Assembly: GCF_009741275.1 (NCBI RefSeq)
Contig: NZ_WOWS01000001.1
Location: forward strand, 496,001-560,000
DNA length: 64,000 bases
From: Winogradskyella endarachnes
GTDB lineage: Bacteria > Bacteroidota > Bacteroidia > Flavobacteriales > Flavobacteriaceae
Direction of reading: 5' to 3'
Under the pieces are notes generated by a model. The model was given only the letters and a program-made list of their open reading frames with translations, searched no databases and was not told where the DNA came from. The translations under genes and the position numbers were made by a program. Positions 56,045-64,000 of the stretch are shown one piece after another. Position 1 is the first letter of the stretch, and each line of letters opens with the position of its first letter.

Positions 56045-57052
56045 ATGTCGCAACCTTTAGTTAGTATTTTAATTCCTTTTAAAAACACAGAAGCCTTTAT
56101 TACAGAGTGTATTCAGTCTATTTTAAATCAAACTTACGCTAATTGGGAAGCTATTTTTATTGATGACAATTCTGATGATAATTCGTACAAAATAGTAGAA
56201 AACCATGCAAAAACGGATGCTAGACTTAAAGTTTTTAAAAATAATAACTTAGGAATTATAGAAGCTTTAAAAACAGCCTATTCTTATAGTTCTGGAAGCT
56301 ATGTAACTAGAATGGACAGTGATGATATTATGACACCAATCCGACTGGAAACAATGGTTTCTAATCTTGAAGCCTATGGCAAAGGACATTTAGCCGTAGG
56401 CCAAGTAAAATATTTTAGAGCAGATGGACTTAGTGATGGTTTTGCACGTTATGAATCTTGGCTCAACCAACTAACCATTAAAGGCGCTAATTATTCTGAA
56501 ATTTATAAAGAATGTGTGATTCCGTCACCTTGTTGGATGCTTCACAGAGAAGATTTTGATGCCTGTAATGGATTTAATTCAGACATTTACCCAGAAGATT
56601 ACGATTTAGCCTTCCGATTTTACAAAGCAAATTACACTTGTATTCCTAGTGATAAAGTTTTACTGCATTGGCGAGATTATAGTACAAGAACCTCTAGAAC
56701 ACACCAGCATTATGCAGAGAATTCCTTTTTAGACCTTAAAGTGAAATATTTTTTAGAGTTGAATTATGATACTTCTAGACGGTTAGCAATTTGGGGCGCA
56801 GGACATAAAGGCAAAACCTTAGCCAAAATATTATTGAAACAACAGATTCCGTTTTTCTGGATTTGCGATAACCCAAAGAAAATAGGAAAACATATCTACG
56901 ACCAAGAGCTCTATAATTTTGATTATTTAGCAGAACTTAAAAACCCTCAAAGTATTGTAACTGTTGCCAACACCAAAGCTCAAGAAGAAATAACCCAGTA
57001 TTTTGAAACTCAAAATATGGAATCCATGATAGATTATTTCTTTTTCTGTTAA
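56045..57052 (+). CDS. Family 2 glycosyltransferase with extra C-terminal Rossmann-like domain
   Basis: Residues 1-230 of this 335-residue protein are a GT-A fold of family 2: LVSILIPFKNTEAFITECIQSIL, the acidic FIDDNSDD, the metal motif RMDSDDIMTP (about 89-98) and YPEDYDLAFRF. The C-terminal about 95 residues are not part of GT2. They begin RRLAIWGAGHKGKTLAKILL, which looks like a nucleotide-binding Rossmann strand-loop-helix, followed by FFWICDNPKKIG. This suggests a second binding site for a nucleotide or sugar nucleotide. The acceptor is unknown. No polysaccharide cluster surrounds it. Confidence 0.85.
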   Translation: MSQPLVSILIPFKNTEAFITECIQSILNQTYANWEAIFIDDNSDDNSYKIVENHAKTDARLKVFKNNNLGIIEALKTAYSYSSGSYVTRMDSDDIMTPIRLETMVSNLEAYGKGHLAVGQVKYFRADGLSDGFARYESWLNQLTIKGANYSEIYKECVIPSPCWMLHREDFDACNGFNSDIYPEDYDLAFRFYKANYTCIPSDKVLLHWRDYSTRTSRTHQHYAENSFLDLKVKYFLELNYDTSRRLAIWGAGHKGKTLAKILLKQQIPFFWICDNPKKIGKHIYDQELYNFDYLAELKNPQSIVTVANTKAQEEITQYFETQNMESMIDYFFFC

Positions 57053-57209
57053 AATTCTCAGAAGCTAAACGAGGTTATCTGTTATGATTATTTATATTTG
57101 AACAATCGAGACCTGCTAGGTTTTAGAAACATAATTAATAGTAAGAATATCGACTATTTTTAATGGTATAATTTTACACCTCTAAGATGCCCTCAAGTGG
57201 ACAATTAAT

Positions 57210-57232
57210 AAAAAAATCTTTCAGATTTTTTT
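57210..57232 (+). terminator. Strong A/T hairpin downstream of the glycosyltransferase gene
   Basis: AAAAAAATCT (57210-57219) pairs with AGATTTTTTT (57223-57232) around a three-base loop; the T-run follows the stem directly, so it can act as a terminator on either strand. It lies 157 bases after the glycosyltransferase stop, so it may instead be part of a repeated intergenic element. Confidence 0.5.
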
Positions 57233-57251
57233 ATTCGCAACAGTGAGATTT

Positions 57252-57265
57252 TCCCCTTAAGGGGA
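57252..57265. repeat. Perfect 14-bp GC-richer palindrome
   Basis: TCCCCTTAAGGGGA is its own reverse complement and stands out in an AT-rich gap, 20 bases after the A/T hairpin and about 70 before the batA-like gene. It is followed by ACTTTAGGGATG. It may be an operator or part of a small dispersed repeat; one copy is visible here. Confidence 0.45.
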
Positions 57266-57334
57266 CTTTAGGGATGTAAAGAAACGAGAAATAAAGCATC
57301 AAAAGTTTAAAAATAAAACAGATAACAACAACGA

Positions 57335-59260
57335 ATGCAGTTTAAAAATCCCGAATTACTTTATGCACTATTTCTGCTGGTTATTCCTATTCTTATACAT
57401 TTATTTCAGCTTCGTCGTTTTCAAAAAGTTGAATTTACCAATGTTAAATTTTTAAAATCTGTAAAGCTACAAACACGTAAAAGTTCTCAATTAAAAAAAT
57501 GGATAACCCTTTTTACAAGAATGCTACTTTTAGCCTGTGCTATTATTGCGTTTGCACAACCATATATACCAAATACAGAAGCATTTAACGAAACTCAAGA
57601 AACGGTTATTTATCTAGACAATTCCTTTAGTATGGAAGCTACTGGCAGCAACGGTACCTTGCTTAATGCATCCATACAAGATATTATAAACACATTGCCA
57701 GAGGATGAAAAAATCAATTTGTTTACTAACGATAAAACCTTCAGAAACACAACGATTAAAGCCTTAAAAAACGATTTAATTCAATTATCGTATTCGCCAA
57801 ATCAACTCAATTATGATGCAGCATATTTAAAAGGAAAACAACTATTTTCTAATTCAGGTACTGCTACAAAGAATTTGGTTTTAGTCTCAGATTTTCAGCA
57901 AAAAGGAAGTCTTTTAAATTTTGAAAAAGATTCAACGGTTCAACTAAAATTAGTCCAACCTAAATCAACATTGGTTTCAAACATTAGTATAGACAGTGTT
58001 TTTGTTTCTAATTCTACTTCTGAAACTTTAGATTTAAACGTAAAATTATCTAACCAAGCGGAACCAGTTGACAACGTTACCATTTCCTTATTTAATAATG
58101 ATGCCTTACTCACAAAAAGCGCAGTGTCTATTGATGACGAAGCGGAAGCCATTTTTACAATTGCGAACAATAAAGCCATAAATGGCAAAATAACAATAGA
58201 AGATGCAGGTTTGCAATACGATAATACCTTCTATTTTAATATTAATACAAAACCAAAAATTAAAGTTTTGGCGATAAACGAAGATGCGGATGATTCGTTT
58301 TTAAATCGGATTTATACGGAAGATGAATTCGACTTTAAAAGTTTCAAATTAAACGCTCTTAATTTTAATTTAATTCCTGAACAAAATCTTATCGTCCTTA
58401 ATGAATTAAATAACATTTCTAATGCTTTAAAAACAGCTTTAATTGCTTTTAAAAACGATGGTGGTAAATTATTAATTATTCCTTCAAAAGAAATTGACTT
58501 AAATTCTTATAATCAAACGTTTAGAGATTTAAATCTCAGTGTTTTTTCTAAACAAAATACGGATGAAAAACGAATAACAAGCATCAACTATAATCATCCG
58601 CTTTTGGCTAATGCTTTTTACGCTAAAGTGACTAATTTTCAATATCCAAAGGTTGAAAAATCATACCGTTTTACTTCAAATGCTAACAACGTTTTATCTT
58701 ACGAAGATGGTTCGCCTTTTTTAGTTGGTAATGCTAATAGTTACGCTTTTTCTTCTGCATTAAATTCGGATAATTCAAACTTCAAAAATTCACAATTAAT
58801 AATTCCTGTGTTGTATAATCTAGGCTTACAGAGTTTAAAATTATCGCAATTGTATTACACTATTGGTCAGCCAAATTCTATTGCTATTCAAACTTCAATT
58901 GGTCAAGATGATATATTAACTTTAGATTCTGATGAAACTTCTGTCATTCCGCTTCAAAAAACATTTAGCAAATCGGTAGTTTTAGAAACTGAAGATTTTC
59001 CAAATGTTGCAGGCATATTAAACGTTAAGAATAAAGAAAACATACTCGAAAATCTCAGTTTCAATTACAACAGAACAGAAAGCAACCTTAGTTATTACAA
59101 TTTAAATGCTTTGGCAGAAGCAGATGTTGAAACTAGTTTAGCAACCACAATTAATAATATAAAAAGTGACACAAGTATTAATGCGTTATGGAAATGGTTT
59201 GTTATTTTTGCATTACTATTTCTAATAATTGAAATGTTACTTCTAAAATATCTTAAATGA
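57335..59260 (+). CDS. BatA-domain membrane protein with VWA-like region
   Basis: The 641-residue protein starts with the BatA N-terminal signature: a membrane helix (LLYALFLLVIPILIHLFQL, about 8-26) followed by LRRFQKVEFTNVKFLKSV and a second helix (MLLLACAIIAFAQP). Residues about 85-200 resemble a VWA domain (TVIYLDNSFSMEATGS, with the metal-site DNSFS in place of DxSxS). A beta-rich middle and a C-terminal helix (ALWKWFVIFALLFLIIEMLLL) follow. Related Bat proteins take part in stress tolerance and gliding/secretion-linked processes. It overlaps the next gene by four bases and heads a tight operon. Confidence 0.85.
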   Translation: MQFKNPELLYALFLLVIPILIHLFQLRRFQKVEFTNVKFLKSVKLQTRKSSQLKKWITLFTRMLLLACAIIAFAQPYIPNTEAFNETQETVIYLDNSFSMEATGSNGTLLNASIQDIINTLPEDEKINLFTNDKTFRNTTIKALKNDLIQLSYSPNQLNYDAAYLKGKQLFSNSGTATKNLVLVSDFQQKGSLLNFEKDSTVQLKLVQPKSTLVSNISIDSVFVSNSTSETLDLNVKLSNQAEPVDNVTISLFNNDALLTKSAVSIDDEAEAIFTIANNKAINGKITIEDAGLQYDNTFYFNINTKPKIKVLAINEDADDSFLNRIYTEDEFDFKSFKLNALNFNLIPEQNLIVLNELNNISNALKTALIAFKNDGGKLLIIPSKEIDLNSYNQTFRDLNLSVFSKQNTDEKRITSINYNHPLLANAFYAKVTNFQYPKVEKSYRFTSNANNVLSYEDGSPFLVGNANSYAFSSALNSDNSNFKNSQLIIPVLYNLGLQSLKLSQLYYTIGQPNSIAIQTSIGQDDILTLDSDETSVIPLQKTFSKSVVLETEDFPNVAGILNVKNKENILENLSFNYNRTESNLSYYNLNALAEADVETSLATTINNIKSDTSINALWKWFVIFALLFLIIEMLLLKYLK

Positions 59261-60510
59261 ACGCACTCATAAAATCTGCAACCATCGTTGATTCTAAAAG
59301 TGATTTTCACAATGAAACGGTTGATATTTTAATTGAAAAAGGTCGTATTTCCAAGATTTCAAAACGCATTACCAATCCCAATAATTACAAAGAAATTAAA
59401 CTAGACAACTTGCATATTTCGCAAGGTTGGTTTGATAGTAGTGTATCTTTTGGTGAGCCAGGTTATGAAGAACGTGAAATTATTAGCAATGGTTTAAAAA
59501 CTGCGGCAAATTCTGGTTTTACTGCTGTGGCTTTAAATGCTAATTCTAATCCTGTGATTGATAGTTATGCAGATATTACGTTTGTAAAATCTAAAGCACA
59601 GAACCATGCGGTTAGCCTCTATCCTCTTGGAGCTTTAACCCAAGGTAGCCAAAGTGAAGATTTAGCTGAGTTGTTTGATATGACTAATGCTGGTGCAGTT
59701 GCTTTTTACGATTATCAAAAACCAATTTGTAATCCTAACTTAATGAAAATTGCATTGCAATATGCAAGTAATTTTAATGGATTAGTTTGCTCGTTTCCGC
59801 AAGAATCTAAAATATCTGGACTTGGTGTAGCAAACGAAAACATTAATAGTACTAAATTAGGTTTAAAAGGAAATCCGACTTTAGCTGAAGAATTACAATT
59901 AGCTAGAGATTTATTTATTTTAGAATACACAGAAGGTAAACTTCATATACCAACAATTTCTACAGCAAAATCAGTAGAATTAATACGAACTGCAAAAGCT
60001 AAAAACCTGAATGTTACCTGCAGTGTGGCTGTCCACAACCTTATGTTTACAGATGACGTTTTGCATAGTTTTGATACCAATTTCAAAGTTTTACCGCCTT
60101 TAAGAACGCAAACCGATTGCGATGCTTTAATTGAAGGCTTAAAAGATGGCACTATTGATATGGTTACTACAGACCATAACCCAATTGATATAGAAGACAA
60201 AAAGATAGAGTTCGATTATGCCAAATACGGAACCATTGGTTTAGAATCTGCTTTTGGAGCTCTACAAACAATATTTACAACAAAGAAAACGATTAGTCTT
60301 TTAACACAAGGAAAATCAAGATTTGGTGTTTCTGAATCTACAATAAACGAAGGTGAATTAGCAGATTTAGCATTGTTTAATCCTGATAAAGATTTCGAAT
60401 TTAGTCTTAAACACATTACATCGCGTTCTAAGAATAGTATGTTTATAGGAAAACAACTTAAAGGTGAAACTTATGGCATTATTGCCAACAATAAAATTGT
60501 TTTAAAATAA
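59257..60510 (+). CDS. Dihydroorotase homologue lacking the metal-binding HxH motif
   Basis: The 417-residue protein has the amidohydrolase/dihydroorotase fold: GWFDSSVSFGEPGYEEREI (57-75), TAANSGFTAVALNANSNP and late VTTDHNPIDIEDK and LADLALFNPDKDFEF. In active enzymes the first motif is DxHxHxREPG, binding two zinc ions and substrate. Here the histidines are Ser62 and Ser64 and the arginine is Gly66, while the distal Asp (TTDHNP) is kept. It is therefore probably non-catalytic, like the inactive dihydroorotase subunits that partner aspartate transcarbamoylase. It overlaps the BatA-like gene by four bases and shares one with the next. Confidence 0.88.
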   Translation: MNALIKSATIVDSKSDFHNETVDILIEKGRISKISKRITNPNNYKEIKLDNLHISQGWFDSSVSFGEPGYEEREIISNGLKTAANSGFTAVALNANSNPVIDSYADITFVKSKAQNHAVSLYPLGALTQGSQSEDLAELFDMTNAGAVAFYDYQKPICNPNLMKIALQYASNFNGLVCSFPQESKISGLGVANENINSTKLGLKGNPTLAEELQLARDLFILEYTEGKLHIPTISTAKSVELIRTAKAKNLNVTCSVAVHNLMFTDDVLHSFDTNFKVLPPLRTQTDCDALIEGLKDGTIDMVTTDHNPIDIEDKKIEFDYAKYGTIGLESAFGALQTIFTTKKTISLLTQGKSRFGVSESTINEGELADLALFNPDKDFEFSLKHITSRSKNSMFIGKQLKGETYGIIANNKIVLK

Positions 60511-60842
60511 TGAACCAAAATACAATAGACGAAGGAAAAACTTTAGGTTTAGTAGCTTACTTAACGTTATTGGGTACGCTAATTGCCTTTTTTATGAATC
60601 AAGATAAAAAGAATCCGTTTACGGCTTTTCATATTAGACAAGGTTTAGGTTTAGGCATTCTTTATACAATTATTGCTTTTGTAGTAAGTAGTATGGATAG
60701 CATGATGGTAAGTATGTCTTTTTGGGTTTTCTTTTCAATTTTATATTTCTATGGTTTAATAGGAGCTATTTCTGGAAAAATGAATAAAATTCCATTAATA
60801 GGCGATGTGTTTCAAAATATTTTTAAATCTATAGGTCAATAA
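60510..60842 (+). CDS. DUF4870-like small membrane protein
   Basis: The 110-residue protein has about three membrane helices: LGLVAYLTLLGTLIAFFM, LGLGILYTIIAFVVSSM and FWVFFSILYFYGLIGAI. The conserved FTAFHIRQGLGLGIL between the first two is the DUF4870/Tic20-like signature. The function is unknown; transport or membrane stress roles have been proposed for relatives. Its ATG overlaps the preceding stop by one base (TAATG), and the esterase gene starts two bases after its stop, so it is mid-operon. Confidence 0.78.
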   Translation: MNQNTIDEGKTLGLVAYLTLLGTLIAFFMNQDKKNPFTAFHIRQGLGLGILYTIIAFVVSSMDSMMVSMSFWVFFSILYFYGLIGAISGKMNKIPLIGDVFQNIFKSIGQ

Positions 60843-60844
60843 TT

Positions 60845-61489
60845 ATGTCGAAATTACACTACATCACAAGGCCTTCTTCTTTAAAAGAAAACGCACCTCT
60901 TTTAATATTGTGTCATGGTTACGGCAGTGACGAGAATGATTTGTTTTCATTTGCTTCAGAATTGCCAGAAGAATTAATGATTATTTCTTTACGAGCACCT
61001 TACGCTATGCAACCTTATGGAAACGCTTGGTATGCTATTAATTTTGATGCTGATAAAGGAAAATGGAGTGATAATGAACAAGCAAAAGAATCGGTAGATA
61101 AAATTGCTGAGTTTATTGACTATGCTTGCGATACTTACGCTGTAGATTCTAATAACGTAACTTTATTAGGTTTTAGTCAAGGGACTATATTGAGTTATGC
61201 TGTGGCATTAACGTATCCTGATAAAGTTAAAAACATTCTGGCTTTAAGTGGTTATGTTAATGAAGATATTATACCTAAATCAATAAATAAAGCAGACGTT
61301 TCTCATCTTAACTTCTTCTGTTCTCATGGTTCAGTAGACCAAGTGATTCCTGTAGATTGGGCACAAAAAGCACCTGTGTTTTTAAAGGCTTTAGATATTA
61401 ATCATGTGTATTCTGAATATCCTGTGGGACATGGTGTTGCACCTCAGAATTTTTATGACTTAAAGGCTTGGTTAGAGAACCATATCTAA
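60845..61489 (+). CDS. Alpha/beta hydrolase, phospholipase/carboxylesterase type
   Basis: The 214-residue protein has the phospholipase/carboxylesterase layout: LILCHGYGSDENDLFSFA (oxyanion loop), the nucleophile in LLGFSQGTILSYA (Ser at about 110), the Asp in SHGSVDQVIPVDWAQ and the His in YPVGHGVAPQ. There is no signal peptide, so it is cytosolic. It probably hydrolyses short-chain or lysophospholipid esters, but the substrate is unknown. It is the last gene of the batA-pyrC-like run. Confidence 0.88.
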   Translation: MSKLHYITRPSSLKENAPLLILCHGYGSDENDLFSFASELPEELMIISLRAPYAMQPYGNAWYAINFDADKGKWSDNEQAKESVDKIAEFIDYACDTYAVDSNNVTLLGFSQGTILSYAVALTYPDKVKNILALSGYVNEDIIPKSINKADVSHLNFFCSHGSVDQVIPVDWAQKAPVFLKALDINHVYSEYPVGHGVAPQNFYDLKAWLENHI

Positions 61490-61570
61490 TAAATATTGTC
61501 TTCATAAATAACTCGTTTAGAGCAGCTAAGTAATAGCTTTAATTATCTTATTTAGATTTGTTATAAATAA

Positions 61571-61602
61571 TTTGCATATGTCAAAAGACATAAATATTTT
61601 TG
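61571..61602 (+). promoter_or_regulatory. Promoter of the TonB-receptor gene
   Basis: TTTG at 61571-61574 and TATTTTTG at 61595-61602, with a 20-base spacer, match both consensus elements exactly. The start codon follows 40 bases after the -7 box. An inverted repeat fills most of the spacer. Confidence 0.75.
61577..61592. promoter_or_regulatory. Inverted repeat between -33 and -7 of the TonB-receptor promoter
   Basis: TATGTC (61577-61582), AAAA, GACATA (61587-61592) form a perfect 16-bp inverted repeat in the promoter spacer, where a bound repressor would block RNA polymerase. An iron-responsive regulator would fit a siderophore receptor, but the motif is not an obvious classic Fur box. Confidence 0.5.
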
Positions 61603-61642
61603 CTGCAAAATTATTATCTATAATAAGTCTAAATAAAAACAG

Positions 61643-64000
61643 ATGAAAAACCTATTATCATTTTTAACATTGTTATTGTTAAGTAGTTTAGCTTTTGCAC
61701 AAGATGCAACTATAAAAGGAGCTGTAACTGACAACAATAATTCACCCCTTGTTGGCGTAAATATATCCATTAAAAATACTACAAAAGGAACACAAACAGA
61801 CGACAACGGAAAATTTGTAATTAACTCAATTGAAAACGGCGATTACACACTTGTAATTTCATATATAGGATTTAAAACTAAAGAAGTTTTAGTGTCTGTT
61901 ACAGACAACCAAAATGTAGATTTATCAACTATAATTCTATATGAAGGAAATGAAATTTTAGAAGAAGTTGTACTCGATGTGGATAGAAAAAACAAATTTT
62001 CAAGAAAAACAAGTGCATACGTTTCAAAAATGCCTTTAAAAAACATTGAAAATTCGCAAGTTTACAATACAATTACCAATCAACTATTAGTATCTCAATC
62101 TGTAAATACTTTTGAAGATGCCTTAAAAAATGCGGCTGGTGTTACAAAATTATGGTCATCTACTGGTAGAAGTGGCGATGGTGCAGGTTACTACTCTAGT
62201 CGTGGTTTTGCTGTACAACCACAATTAGTAAATGGTGTTGCTGGTATTACTAACGGGTTTATCAATCCATCTAACATTGAGCGTGTAGAAGTTATTAAAG
62301 GGCCTTCTGGCACTTTATTTGGAAGCTCTGTAACCTCTTATGGTGGTTTAATAAACATTATTACAAAAAAGCCATATAGCGGAACAGGTGGAGAAATAAC
62401 TGTTTCTGGTGGTTCTTACGATTTTGCTAAATTTAATGCAGATGTTAATGTTAGTGCTAATGATAAATTATCTTTCCGTATTAACTCAGGTTTTCAGCAA
62501 GAACATAGTTTTCAAGATGCTGGACTAAAAAAATCAGTGTTCTTGGCGCCATCATTAACCTATAAAATTAATAATGATGTGACTTTAAACTTTTCTTATG
62601 AAGTTTCTGACAATGAGCAAACTAACGAGACGTTTTTATTCTTAAACCGTTATGGAACCTTAGCATTTAATTCTATTGACGACTTAGGTTACGACACCAA
62701 TTTATCCTTTACAAGTAACGATGTAACTATAAACAATCTTACTCAAAATTTCCGTGGAGAAATCGCTTGGAAAATTACTGACCAATGGTCTTCTCAAACG
62801 TTAATATCTGGTAGTTCAGCGAAGTCGTTAGGTTATTATACCTATTTATGGAACTATGCTGATTATACTGACCTTTCTGCAATTGTTGGAACTGAAAATT
62901 TTGCATTATACGCGCAAGACACAGACTCTAAAACAAAAACAATTAACTTACAACAGAACTTTACAGGTACATTTAAAATTGGCGATTTAGAAAACAAATT
63001 ATTAGTTGGAGCAGATTACCTAGATTACAATATTATTGATAATAGCTCTAATTGGGGTTACTTACACACTATAAATATTGATGGTGATTTAATTTTTGGT
63101 GAACCTGAAATAAATGAAGAAAATTTAAGTGCTGCCTTATCTGGTATAGGAAATGTAGATAGCGATATTCGCCAGAATATCTTTGGTGCTTATGTATCTG
63201 ATGTTATTAATATTTTACCATCATTATCCGTTATGGGAAGTGTGCGTTATGATAGATTTGACTACCAAGGTGACAGAAATACAGATACAGACGATGATAC
63301 CGAATATACCGAGTCTACGTTTTCACCAAAATTCGGAATTGTTTTTCAGCCTATCTTAAATGAGTTATCAATTTTCGCAAATTATCAAAATGGGTTTTCT
63401 TACGTAAATCCTGAATACGTTACAACTTATGATGATTTGGGTAATGCTAATACTACATTAGAATCTTTTGATGTTGAGCAAGCTAATCAATTTGAAGTTG
63501 GAGCAAAAACCAACCTATTTAATAATAAATTAGAAGCGACTTTAAGTTATTACAATATTAATGTAGATAACAAATATTATTGGGCAACACAAACTCAAGA
63601 TTTAGAAATTAATAGTCAAGGAATTGAGTTGGAGGTTAATGCTAACCCAATTTCAAACTTAAATATTCACTCTGGCTTTAGTTACAACGATTCTGAAATT
63701 ACAGATTCACCTTCGGCAAGATTTTTAGAAGGAAATCGTTATGGCGAATCTGGTGCAGAAATTACATATAACTTTTGGGCAGATTATAAATTCTTTAAAA
63801 ACTTTGGTGTAGGTGCTGGTTTTAACGGCCAATCTAAATATGATACCATGACGGATTACCAAGCAGTAACAGGAAGTTTTTATATTCCGGCTTATACAAT
63901 CTTTAATGCATCTGTTTATTACGAAACTGATAAATTTAGAGTTAGCGTTAAAGGAAATAACCTTACCGATGAAAGTTATTACTCTGGTTGGAGTACAATA
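61643..64000 (+). CDS. TonB-dependent siderophore receptor, partial
   Basis: At least 786 codons of an outer-membrane receptor run off the right edge. A signal peptide (MKNLLSFLTLLLLSSLAFAQ) is followed by a CarboxypepD_reg-like domain (about 22-105; KGAVTDNNNSPLVGVNISIKN). A plug domain (about 130-250) has SVNTFEDALKNAAGVTKLW, the SRGF motif and NPSNIERVEVIKGPSGTLFG. The beta-barrel that follows includes VGADYLDYNI, SPKFGIVFQP and KGNNLTDESYYSGW near the window end. SRGF and the plug pattern fit hydroxamate-type ferric siderophore receptors (FhuE/FpvA class). The ligand is inferred. The C-terminal barrel strands are outside the window. Confidence 0.9.
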   Translation, partial: MKNLLSFLTLLLLSSLAFAQDATIKGAVTDNNNSPLVGVNISIKNTTKGTQTDDNGKFVINSIENGDYTLVISYIGFKTKEVLVSVTDNQNVDLSTIILYEGNEILEEVVLDVDRKNKFSRKTSAYVSKMPLKNIENSQVYNTITNQLLVSQSVNTFEDALKNAAGVTKLWSSTGRSGDGAGYYSSRGFAVQPQLVNGVAGITNGFINPSNIERVEVIKGPSGTLFGSSVTSYGGLINIITKKPYSGTGGEITVSGGSYDFAKFNADVNVSANDKLSFRINSGFQQEHSFQDAGLKKSVFLAPSLTYKINNDVTLNFSYEVSDNEQTNETFLFLNRYGTLAFNSIDDLGYDTNLSFTSNDVTINNLTQNFRGEIAWKITDQWSSQTLISGSSAKSLGYYTYLWNYADYTDLSAIVGTENFALYAQDTDSKTKTINLQQNFTGTFKIGDLENKLLVGADYLDYNIIDNSSNWGYLHTINIDGDLIFGEPEINEENLSAALSGIGNVDSDIRQNIFGAYVSDVINILPSLSVMGSVRYDRFDYQGDRNTDTDDDTEYTESTFSPKFGIVFQPILNELSIFANYQNGFSYVNPEYVTTYDDLGNANTTLESFDVEQANQFEVGAKTNLFNNKLEATLSYYNINVDNKYYWATQTQDLEINSQGIELEVNANPISNLNIHSGFSYNDSEITDSPSARFLEGNRYGESGAEITYNFWADYKFFKNFGVGAGFNGQSKYDTMTDYQAVTGSFYIPAYTIFNASVYYETDKFRVSVKGNNLTDESYYSGWSTI

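Overview
The window is ordinary, AT-rich chromosome from a member of the Bacteroidota, most likely family Flavobacteriaceae. The evidence is threefold: several intergenic regions carry the Bacteroidota promoter pattern (TTTG or TTG, about 20 bases, then TAnnTTTG); the gene set is typical of the group (TamB divergent from TsaD, PgpH-type 7TM-HD protein, BshA, the GH3/beta-lactamase fusion, BatA-like protein, LptD, CarboxypepD_reg-type TonB receptor); and start codons often lack Shine-Dalgarno sequences. I cannot name the genus from sequence alone. I see no insertion sequence, prophage, CRISPR array, rRNA operon or obvious genomic island. This is housekeeping sequence whose most interesting features are regulatory or are degenerate proteins.

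Layout. 1-2.7 kb (minus): the N-terminal part of an N-acetylglucosamine-kinase-like protein, then gapA and pfkA, a small glycolytic cluster. 2.7-8.3 kb: a giant TamB-like protein divergent from tsaD. 8.5-13.7 kb (plus): a PpiC-type isomerase, rsmE, a DUF4159 protein, a zinc-ribbon membrane protein, a TrmH-type methyltransferase, an AI-2E-family transporter and a THUMP-like methyltransferase; three of these act or probably act on RNA. A small lipoprotein then faces an AT-rich gap and a Ser-Pro-Arg tRNA cluster with clear promoter and terminator. 15-26 kb: PgpH-like HD phosphohydrolase, thiolase, NlpC/P60 peptidase, TPR protein, gyrA and clpC.

26-36 kb: hutH, a TlpA-like lipoprotein, nnr, and a thrABC operon preceded by a possible attenuation leader peptide. 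36-43 kb: a GIY-YIG-like protein, bshA (bacillithiol synthesis), a GH3/serine-hydrolase fusion and serB. 42-47 kb (minus): an apparent operon of amidase, MCE/MlaD-like protein, membrane Fe-S protein, CCG-domain Fe-S protein and a small conserved protein. Divergent from it is lptD, so this area is rich in envelope biogenesis genes. 50-57 kb: ridA, guaC, a decayed gene fragment, a TIGR02757 protein, a GAF histidine kinase, an M61 peptidase and a glycosyltransferase. 57-61.5 kb: a tight operon of BatA-like protein, a dihydroorotase homologue lacking its metal-binding HxH motif, a DUF4870-like protein and an esterase. The window ends inside a TonB-dependent siderophore-receptor gene.

The observations most worth following are the thr leader, the 21-bp-period direct repeats upstream of the 14.1-kb lipoprotein, the palindrome on the guaC promoter, the inverted repeat between the promoter elements of the TonB receptor, the apparently non-catalytic dihydroorotase, the decayed gene at 51.7 kb, and the unresolved starts of tamB and lptD. 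I found no clearly new multi-gene system.
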